NCBI GenBank assembly: GCA_023432075.1
Contig: JAEYVD010000588.1
Location: 1 to 6,068 of the forward strand
Direction: 5' to 3'
Source: Pseudomonadota bacterium
GTDB lineage: Bacteria; Pseudomonadota; Gammaproteobacteria; Burkholderiales; Burkholderiaceae_B
Length of the DNA: 6,068 nucleotides
Shown: piece by piece, positions 1 through 6,068 of the stretch
Numbering within the stretch: the stretch's first letter is position 1
Layout of the letters: each line of letters opens with the position of its first letter
Translations under genes and position numbers: made by a program
Notes under the pieces: model-generated
Seen by the model: the letters and a program-made list of their open reading frames with translations, nothing else
Database searches by the model: none
What the model was told of the DNA's origin: nothing

Positions 1-2
1 TA

Positions 3-15
3 ACGGGAAGCCCGT
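3..15 (+). other. Small perfect hairpin in the odhA leader
   Basis: ACGGG (3-7) and CCCGT (11-15) form a 5 bp stem with an AAG loop. No T-run follows, so this is not a typical intrinsic terminator. The window opens with TAA, which could be the stop codon of an upstream gene, but the reading frame before it is not visible. Five pairs can arise by chance in GC-rich DNA, so a function is uncertain. Confidence 0.35.
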
Positions 16-42
16 GTCGCGGAAGGTTTTCCTGCATCGTCT

Positions 43-57
43 CGAGTGAAGCACTCG
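43..57 (+). promoter_or_regulatory. Perfect hairpin just upstream of the odhA Shine-Dalgarno
   Basis: CGAGTG (43-48) and CACTCG (52-57) pair perfectly over 6 bp around an AAG loop, the same loop as in the hairpin at 3-15. The stem ends two bases before the Shine-Dalgarno stretch AAAGGTGA. In the mRNA it could stabilise the 5' end or affect ribosome access. That role is inference from position only. Confidence 0.4.
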
Positions 58-58
58 T

Positions 59-66
59 AAAGGTGA
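59..66 (+). promoter_or_regulatory. Ribosome binding site of odhA
   Basis: AAAGGTGA lies 6 bases before the ATG at 73 and contains the AGGTG core complementary to the 16S rRNA 3' end. In-frame stops at 58-60 (TAA) and 64-66 (TGA, inside this site) leave no room for an upstream start, so the ATG at 73 is the first possible start codon. Confidence 0.8.
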
Positions 67-72
67 AGCGAT

Positions 73-2940
73 ATGTCTTCGGAAATAGAATCTCTATCCA
101 CGTCTTACCTCTTTGGGGGTAATGCCCCGTATGTCGAGGAGCTTTACGAAGCCTACCTCGATAACCCCGGTTCGGTACCTGACAACTGGCGCGAGTATTT
201 CGACCAATTGCAGCACGCTCCCGCAACCGACGGCCAGGAATCCACTCGCGACCAGGCCCATGCTCCCATCGTCGAATCGTTCGCCCAGCGCGCCAAGGCC
301 AATGCCTTCGTGCAACGCGCCGCCGAACCCGACCTGAGCGTGGCCAGCAAGCAGGTTTCGGTGCAATCGCTGATTGCCGCCTACCGTTCGCTGGGTTCGC
401 GCTGGGCCGACCTCGATCCGCTCAAGCGCCAGGAACGTCCGCCGATCCCCGAGCTCGATCCCGCCTTCTACGGCCTGACCGAAGCTGATCTGGACCAGAC
501 GTACTCGGCCACCAACACCTACTTCACGACCGCCAGCACGATGACGCTGCGCGACATCCTGAAGGCGCTGCGCGACACCTACTGCCGCAGCATCGGTGCA
601 GAATTCACCCACATCTCCGACCCCGCCGCCAAGCGCTGGATCCAGGAACGCCTGGAAACCACGTTGGGCGCGCCCACGTACACGCCGGAAGAAAAGCGCC
701 ACATCCTTCAGCAGCTCACCGAGTCCGAAGGCCTGGAACGCTTCCTGCACACCAAGTACGTCGGCCAGAAGCGCTTCTCGCTGGAAGGCGGCGAAAGCTT
801 CATTGCCTCGATGGACGAAGTGGTCAACCACGCCGGTGAAAACGGCGTTCAGGAAATCGTGGTCGGCATGGCCCACCGCGGCCGCCTGAACCTGCTCGTG
901 AACATCATGGGCAAGATGCCCGGCGACCTGTTCGCCGAGTTCGAAGGCAAGCACGCCGAAGGCCTGACCGACGGCGACGTGAAGTACCACAACGGCTTCT
1001 CGAGCGACCTGTCCACGCGCGGCGGCCCCGTCCACCTGTCGCTGGCGTTCAACCCGTCGCACCTTGAGATCGTCAACCCCGTCGTCGAAGGCAGCGCACG
1101 CGCCCGCCAGGAACGCCGCGGCGATGCCGAAGGCAAGCAAGTGCTGCCGGTGCTGGTGCACGGCGACGCAGCCTTTGCCGGCCAGGGCGTCGTGATGGAA
1201 ACCCTGAACCTGGCGCAGACGCGCGGCTACGGTACGGGCGGCACGCTGCACATCGTCATCAACAACCAGATCGGCTTCACCACGTCCGACCCGCGTGACT
1301 CGCGTTCGACGCTGTATTGCACCGACGTGGTCAAGATGATCGAAGCCCCGGTGTTCCACGTCAACGGCGACGATCCCGAAGCCGTGGTGTTCGTCACCAA
1401 GCTGGCGCTGGACTACCGTCTGCAATTCCGCCACGACGTCGTCGTGGACATCGTCTGCTTCCGCAAGCTCGGCCACAACGAGCAGGACACCCCGTCGCTG
1501 ACGCAGCCCCTGATGTACAAGCGCATCGGCCACCACCCCGGCACGCGCAAGCTGTACGCCGACAAGCTGACCACGCAAGGCGTGCTGGCCGACGGCGAAG
1601 CCGATCAGCTGGTCAAGGACTACCGTCAGCTCATGGAAGACGGCCAGCGCACCATCGAACCGGTGCTGACCGACTACAAGAGCAAGTACGCCATCGACTG
1701 GTCGCCGTTCTTGGGCGCCAAGTGGACCGACCAGGCCGACACCGCCGTGCCGCTGGCTGAACTCAAGCGCATCGGCGAACGCATCACCACCGTGCCGGAA
1801 GGCTTCACGGTGCACCCGCTGGTCGCCAAGCTGCTGAACGACCGCCGCACCATGGCCAAGGGCGAAATGAACCTGGACTGGGGCATGGGCGAACACCTCG
1901 CCTTCGCGACCCTGGTGTCCTCGGGCTACGCCATCCGCATCACCGGTCAGGATTCGGGCCGCGGCACGTTCACGCACCGCCATGCCGTGCTGCACGACCA
2001 GAACCGCGAACGCTGGAACGACGGCACCTACATTCCGCTGCAGAACGTGTCGGAAGGCCAGGCGCCGTTCACCGTCATCGACTCCGTGCTGTCCGAAGAG
2101 GCGGTGCTGGGCTTTGAATACGGCTTCTCCAGCGCCGAACCCAACACGCTGGTCATCTGGGAAGGCCAGTTCGGCGACTTCGTCAACGGCGCCCAGGTCG
2201 TGATCGACCAGTTCATCAGCTCCGGCGAAGCCAAGTGGGGCCGCCAGTCGGGCCTGACGCTGATGCTGCCGCACGGCTACGAAGGCCAGGGTCCCGAGCA
2301 CTCGTCGGGCCGCATCGAGCGCTTCCTGCAGCTGTGCGCCGACAACAACATGCAAGTGGTTCAGCCGACCTCGGCTTCGCAGATCTTCCACGTCCTGCGC
2401 CGCCAGATGATCCGTCCGTTCCGCAAGCCGCTGGTGCTGTTCACGCCGAAGTCGCTGCTGCGCAACAAGGACGCCGGTTCGCCCCTGACCGATCTGGCCG
2501 GCGGCAGCTTCCGCCCGGTCATCGGCGAGGTCGACGAGGCCATCGACGCCAGCAAGGTCAAGCGCGTGCTGGCTTGCTCGGGCAAGGTGTACTACGACCT
2601 GGTCAACGCCCGCCGCGAGCGTGGCGCCGACAACGTCGCCATCATCCGCGTCGAGCAGCTGTATCCGTTTGCGCACAAGTCGTTCGAAGCCGAACTGCGC
2701 AAGTACCCCAAGGCAACCGAAGTGATCTGGGTGCAGGACGAACCCCAGAACCAAGGCGCCTGGTTCTACGTTCAGCATCACGTGTACGAGAACATGGTCG
2801 AAGGCCAGAAGCTTGGCTACGCAGGCCGTGCCGCGTCGGCATCGCCGGCCGTGGGCTACCTGGCCAAGCACCAGGAGCAGCAGAAGGCCCTGATCGAAAC
2901 GGCCTTCGCGCCCAAGTTCAAGGTCATGTTGACGAAGTAA
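73..2940 (+). CDS. sucA: 2-oxoglutarate dehydrogenase E1 component (thiamine diphosphate-dependent)
   Basis: E1 of the OGDH complex (also called odhA). It decarboxylates 2-oxoglutarate on thiamine diphosphate and reductively succinylates the lipoyl group of E2, in the cytoplasm. The 955 residues match the usual family length of about 930-960. Visible in order: an N-terminal E1o segment (about 11-46, SYLFGGNAPYVEELYEAYL), GMAHRGRLN (265-273) with His268, VKYHNGFSSD with His306, FNPSHLE (326-332), a cofactor and Mg-binding region from GDAAFAGQG (364-372) to INNQIGFTTS (396-405), HNEQD (468-472), the pyrimidine-binding domain with GQDSGRGTF (625-633) and LPHGYEGQGPEHSS (732-745), and the C-terminal domain with QDEPQNQGAW (888-897). 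His268 and His306 correspond to the E. coli E1o active-site histidines 260 and 298. The start is fixed by in-frame stops just upstream. The first 17 codons are richer in A/T than the rest, including ATA and CTA. First gene of the cluster. Confidence 0.98.
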   Translation: MSSEIESLSTSYLFGGNAPYVEELYEAYLDNPGSVPDNWREYFDQLQHAPATDGQESTRDQAHAPIVESFAQRAKANAFVQRAAEPDLSVASKQVSVQSLIAAYRSLGSRWADLDPLKRQERPPIPELDPAFYGLTEADLDQTYSATNTYFTTASTMTLRDILKALRDTYCRSIGAEFTHISDPAAKRWIQERLETTLGAPTYTPEEKRHILQQLTESEGLERFLHTKYVGQKRFSLEGGESFIASMDEVVNHAGENGVQEIVVGMAHRGRLNLLVNIMGKMPGDLFAEFEGKHAEGLTDGDVKYHNGFSSDLSTRGGPVHLSLAFNPSHLEIVNPVVEGSARARQERRGDAEGKQVLPVLVHGDAAFAGQGVVMETLNLAQTRGYGTGGTLHIVINNQIGFTTSDPRDSRSTLYCTDVVKMIEAPVFHVNGDDPEAVVFVTKLALDYRLQFRHDVVVDIVCFRKLGHNEQDTPSLTQPLMYKRIGHHPGTRKLYADKLTTQGVLADGEADQLVKDYRQLMEDGQRTIEPVLTDYKSKYAIDWSPFLGAKWTDQADTAVPLAELKRIGERITTVPEGFTVHPLVAKLLNDRRTMAKGEMNLDWGMGEHLAFATLVSSGYAIRITGQDSGRGTFTHRHAVLHDQNRERWNDGTYIPLQNVSEGQAPFTVIDSVLSEEAVLGFEYGFSSAEPNTLVIWEGQFGDFVNGAQVVIDQFISSGEAKWGRQSGLTLMLPHGYEGQGPEHSSGRIERFLQLCADNNMQVVQPTSASQIFHVLRRQMIRPFRKPLVLFTPKSLLRNKDAGSPLTDLAGGSFRPVIGEVDEAIDASKVKRVLACSGKVYYDLVNARRERGADNVAIIRVEQLYPFAHKSFEAELRKYPKATEVIWVQDEPQNQGAWFYVQHHVYENMVEGQKLGYAGRAASASPAVGYLAKHQEQQKALIETAFAPKFKVMLTK

Positions 2941-2953
2941 CCCTTACTTGATG

Positions 2954-3012
2954 CACGCGCCGCGGGCGGCAAGCGTTCCGGAACCCCGTTTCGAACCTTG
3001 CCGCGCCGCGTG
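2954..3012 (+). other. Long imperfect inverted repeat between odhA and odhB
   Basis: CACGCG (2954-2959) pairs with CGCGTG (3007-3012), CGCGG (2961-2965) with CCGCG (3001-3005), and CAAG (2970-2973) with CTTG (2997-3000). This gives 15 pairs with one mismatch and a 4-base bulge. GTTC (2975-2978) and GAAC (2993-2996) can extend the stem inward. The apical part also holds the 10-base palindrome GTTCCGGAAC (2975-2984). The bases after the stem are ACAAGAACAC, with no T-run, so a typical intrinsic terminator is unlikely. It could be an mRNA processing or stability element separating the E1 and E2 cistrons (inference). Confidence 0.6.
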
Positions 3013-3043
3013 ACAAGAACACACACTCTACGGAATAAACAAA

Positions 3044-4279
3044 ATGGCTATTACCGACGTCGTCGTTCCCCAACTTTCCGAATCCGTTTCCGAAGCGACC
3101 CTGCTGACCTGGAAGAAGCAGCCGGGCGCTGCCGTTGAAGCCGACGAAATCCTGATCGAAGTCGAAACCGACAAGGTCGTGCTGGAAGTGCCGGCCCCCG
3201 CCTCGGGCGTGCTGTCCGAAATCGTCAAGGGCGATGGCAGCACCGTGACCTCCGGCGAAGTGCTGGCCCGCATCGACACCGCCGCCAAGGCCGCCGCCGC
3301 CGCCACCGCACCGGCCGAAGCCCCCAAGGCCGCTGAGCAAGCCGCCGCCGCGCCCGCGCCCGCCGCTGCCGCCCCGGCTTCGACCGCCGCTGCCGGCGTC
3401 GCTTCGCCCGCCGCCTCGAAGATCCTGGCCGAGAAGGGCGTTGACGCCGCTTCCGTGTCGGGCACCGGCCGTGATGGCCGCGTGACCAAGGGCGACGCCC
3501 TGGCCGCCAGCGCCCAGCCCAAGGCCGCGCCGGCCAAGGCTGCCGCCGCGCCCGCCCCGACCACGCTGTCGCTGGACGGCCGTCCGGAACAGCGCGTGCC
3601 GATGAGCCGCCTGCGCGCCCGCATCGCCGAGCGCCTGCTGCAATCGCAGCAGGAAAACGCGATCCTGACCACGTTCAACGAAGTCAACATGCAGGCCGTC
3701 ATCGACCTGCGCGCCAAGTACAAGGACAAGTTCGAAAAGGAACATGGCATCAAGCTGGGCTTCATGTCGTTCTTCGTCAAGGCTGCCGTTGCCGCGCTGA
3801 AGAAGTACCCGCTGATCAACGCCTCGATCGACGGCAAGGACATCATCTACCACGGCTACTTCGACATCGGTATCGCTGTCGGCAGCCCGCGTGGCCTGGT
3901 GGTGCCGATCCTGCGCAACGCCGACCAGCTGTCGATCGCCGACATCGAGAAGACCATTGCCGACTTCGGCCGCCGCGCCGCTGACGGCAAGCTGGGCATC
4001 GAAGAAATGACCGGCGGCACGTTCTCGATCTCCAACGGCGGCGTGTTCGGCTCGATGCTGTCGACCCCGATCATCAACCCGCCGCAATCGGCCATCCTGG
4101 GCGTGCACGCCACGAAGGATCGCGCCGTCGTCGAAAACGGCCAGATCGTCATCCGCCCGATGAACTACCTGGCCCTGTCCTACGACCACCGCATCATCGA
4201 CGGCCGCGAAGCCGTGCTGGGCCTGGTCGCCATGAAGGACGCCCTGGAAGATCCGCAGCGCCTGTTGCTGGACCTGTAA
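3044..4279 (+). CDS. sucB: Dihydrolipoyllysine-residue succinyltransferase, E2 component of OGDH
   Basis: E2 core of the OGDH complex (also called odhB). It moves the succinyl group from its lipoyl arm to CoA and holds E1 and E3 in place. The 411 residues fit a single-lipoyl-domain E2o (E. coli SucB is about 405). Domains in order: lipoyl domain (about 3-78) with the lipoylation site Lys44 in [11 protein letters not shown]; an Ala/Pro/Lys-rich linker (about 79-120); the peripheral subunit-binding domain (about 121-153, [10 protein letters not shown] to [12 protein letters not shown]); a second Ala/Pro linker (about 154-173); and the catalytic domain (about 180-411) ending in [13 protein letters not shown]. 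There His382 and Asp386 match the acyltransferase catalytic His and Asp. The Shine-Dalgarno is modest: ACGGAA with GGA ending 9 bases before the ATG. It follows odhA by 103 bases and is probably co-transcribed. Succinyl specificity is inferred from the operon and the E2o-like catalytic domain. Confidence 0.98.
   Translation: MAITDVVVPQLSESVSEATLLTWKKQPGAAVEADEILIEVETDKVVLEVPAPASGVLSEIVKGDGSTVTSGEVLARIDTAAKAAAAATAPAEAPKAAEQAAAAPAPAAAAPASTAAAGVASPAASKILAEKGVDAASVSGTGRDGRVTKGDALAASAQPKAAPAKAAAAPAPTTLSLDGRPEQRVPMSRLRARIAERLLQSQQENAILTTFNEVNMQAVIDLRAKYKDKFEKEHGIKLGFMSFFVKAAVAALKKYPLINASIDGKDIIYHGYFDIGIAVGSPRGLVVPILRNADQLSIADIEKTIADFGRRAADGKLGIEEMTGGTFSISNGGVFGSMLSTPIINPPQSAILGVHATKDRAVVENGQIVIRPMNYLALSYDHRIIDGREAVLGLVAMKDALEDPQRLLLDL
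3278..3403 (+). repeat. Low-complexity Ala/Pro linker coding sequence with a GCC run
   Basis: This part of odhB encodes residues 79-120, almost only Ala, Pro, Lys, Thr and Glu. It includes five GCC codons in a row (3290-3304, Ala83-Ala87) and further GCC/GCG-rich stretches. Such flexible Ala/Pro linkers are normal in E2 enzymes and let the lipoyl domain swing between active sites. A second, shorter linker of the same kind lies at about 3503-3562. The trinucleotide run could change length by slippage without breaking the frame. Confidence 0.7.
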
Positions 4280-4290
4280 TCTCGACGCCC

Positions 4291-4353
4291 CTGGCCGGCG
4301 CCGAGCGCGACCCGCAAGTCGCGCGGCGCCCGGGCCGGCTCCCCGCCGGCCCG
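4291..4353 (+). other. Two adjacent GC-rich hairpins between odhB and odhL
   Basis: The first hairpin pairs GGCGCC (4297-4302) with GGCGCC (4325-4330) and GCGCGAC (4305-4311) with GTCGCGC (4318-4324), with a 2-base GA bulge and the loop CCGCAA. The second follows at once: CGGGCCGGC (4331-4339) pairs perfectly with GCCGGCCCG (4345-4353) around the loop TCCCC. An alternative fold is possible, because CTGGCC (4291-4296) can pair with GGCCGG (4333-4338), extending the first stem and breaking the second. No T-run follows, so termination of the intrinsic type is not supported. A role in mRNA stability or partial transcriptional polarity is inference. Confidence 0.6.
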
Positions 4354-4411
4354 CAGCACGACCACGCTGGGCGGCAAGTGCGCTTCTTCATCCCTCATTC
4401 GCGAGAACACT

Positions 4412-5839
<1,428 letters not shown>

Positions 5840-5865
5840 GCCGCGACTGACTGCTGCAAGACCGG

Positions 5866-5895
5866 GGGCGGGTTCCAGGACCCGCCCTTTTCTTT
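5866..5895 (+). terminator. Rho-independent terminator after the OGDH genes
   Basis: GGGCGGGT (5866-5873) and ACCCGCCC (5880-5887) form a perfect 8 bp GC-rich stem with the 6-base loop TCCAGG, followed directly by TTTTCTTT (5888-5895). It begins 26 bases after the odhL stop codon and marks the 3' end of the odhA-odhB-odhL transcript. The T-run holds one C, so some readthrough into zapE is possible. Confidence 0.93.
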
Positions 5896-5931
5896 ACCGC
5901 CATTACCATTTCAGCCTGATCCGGTTCCCCT

Positions 5932-6068
5932 ATGAACGTCAGCGACTACTACGAACACGCATTGGCCGAACGCGGCTACAAGCCCGACGACGCGCAGAAG
6001 AAGGCGATCGACCGCTTGCAGCGCTATTACGACGAATGGGTCAAGTTCAAGTCGATGCGCTCGAACGC
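5932..6068 (+). CDS. zapE: Cell division protein ZapE / AFG1-family ATPase, 5' part only
   Basis: Only the first 45 codons plus two bases are inside the window, and the frame is open to the edge. The peptide starts MNVSDYYEHALAERGYKPDD and continues with AIDRLQRYYDEWVKFKSMRSN. This matches the N-terminal region of ZapE/AFG1-like P-loop ATPases as I know them from betaproteobacteria, where such a gene follows the E3 gene. The Walker A motif would lie beyond the window, so the ATPase assignment cannot be confirmed here. ZapE in E. coli binds FtsZ and affects Z-ring stability; mitochondrial AFG1/LACE1 are relatives. The start is bounded by an in-frame TGA at 5917-5919, and the ATG at 5932 is the first usable start after it. 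No Shine-Dalgarno-like purine stretch is seen; the preceding bases are pyrimidine-rich (GGTTCCCCT). The OGDH terminator stands between, so it is probably a separate unit. Confidence 0.82.
   Translation, partial: MNVSDYYEHALAERGYKPDDAQKKAIDRLQRYYDEWVKFKSMRSN

Noticed and set aside
1..3. TAA at the left edge as the stop codon of an upstream gene such as gltA or an sdh gene
   Set aside because: No coding sequence before it is in the window, so neither the frame nor the identity of a neighbour can be supported.
94..2871. A 925-codon open frame on the - strand opposite odhA, with similar ones at 2924-4189 and 4388-5773 opposite odhB and odhL
   Set aside because: Such frames are expected in GC-rich genes, where strong preference for G/C at the third codon position removes stop codons from an antisense frame. 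The translations are rich in Gly, Ala, Val, Arg and His, show no family motif that I recognise, and lie opposite genes with full catalytic motifs.
2954..3012. Intrinsic terminator between odhA and odhB
   Set aside because: The stem is followed by ACAAGAACAC with no T-run, and the downstream gene belongs to the same complex.
4297..4353. Intrinsic terminator between odhB and odhL
   Set aside because: The stems are strong, but GCAGCACGACC follows and there is no T-run.
5893..5920. Sigma-70 promoter for zapE (TTTACC, 16 bases, CCTGAT)
   Set aside because: Only 4 of 6 and 3 of 6 bases match the consensus, and the -35 overlaps the terminator T-run. This is too weak to list as a feature.

Overview
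The window holds a complete 2-oxoglutarate dehydrogenase (OGDH) gene cluster on the + strand: odhA/sucA (E1), odhB/sucB (E2) and odhL/lpd (E3). It is followed by a strong intrinsic terminator and then the first 45 codons of a fourth + strand gene, which reads as zapE (AFG1-family ATPase). The DNA is GC-rich and most codons end in G or C. The protein sequences, the E1-E2-E3 order without sucCD directly behind, and zapE next to the E3 gene all suggest a betaproteobacterium of the order Burkholderiales, most likely Alcaligenaceae (Achromobacter or Bordetella type). The genus is an inference from remembered similarity, not from a search.

Layout: 1-72 is a leader with two small perfect hairpins and the Shine-Dalgarno sequence of odhA; any upstream gene ends at or before base 3. 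73-2940 is odhA. 2941-3043 is a 103-base spacer with a long imperfect hairpin. 3044-4279 is odhB. 4280-4411 is a 132-base spacer with two back-to-back GC-rich hairpins. 4412-5839 is odhL. 5840-5931 carries the terminator and a short zapE leader. 5932-6068 is the 5' end of zapE, cut by the window edge. No stretch over 300 bases lacks a gene.

The three enzymes work as one cytoplasmic complex in the TCA cycle. E1 decarboxylates 2-oxoglutarate on thiamine diphosphate and passes the succinyl group to the lipoyl arm of E2. E2 transfers it to CoA, and E3 re-oxidises the dihydrolipoyl arm, giving NADH. All key catalytic residues that can be checked by eye are present, and no frameshift or truncation is seen.

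No undescribed system is visible. The coding content is ordinary central metabolism. The parts worth a second look are non-coding: each spacer and the odhA leader has an inverted repeat without a following T-run, which could tune mRNA stability or subunit ratio, and zapE starts just behind the terminator without a recognisable ribosome binding site.
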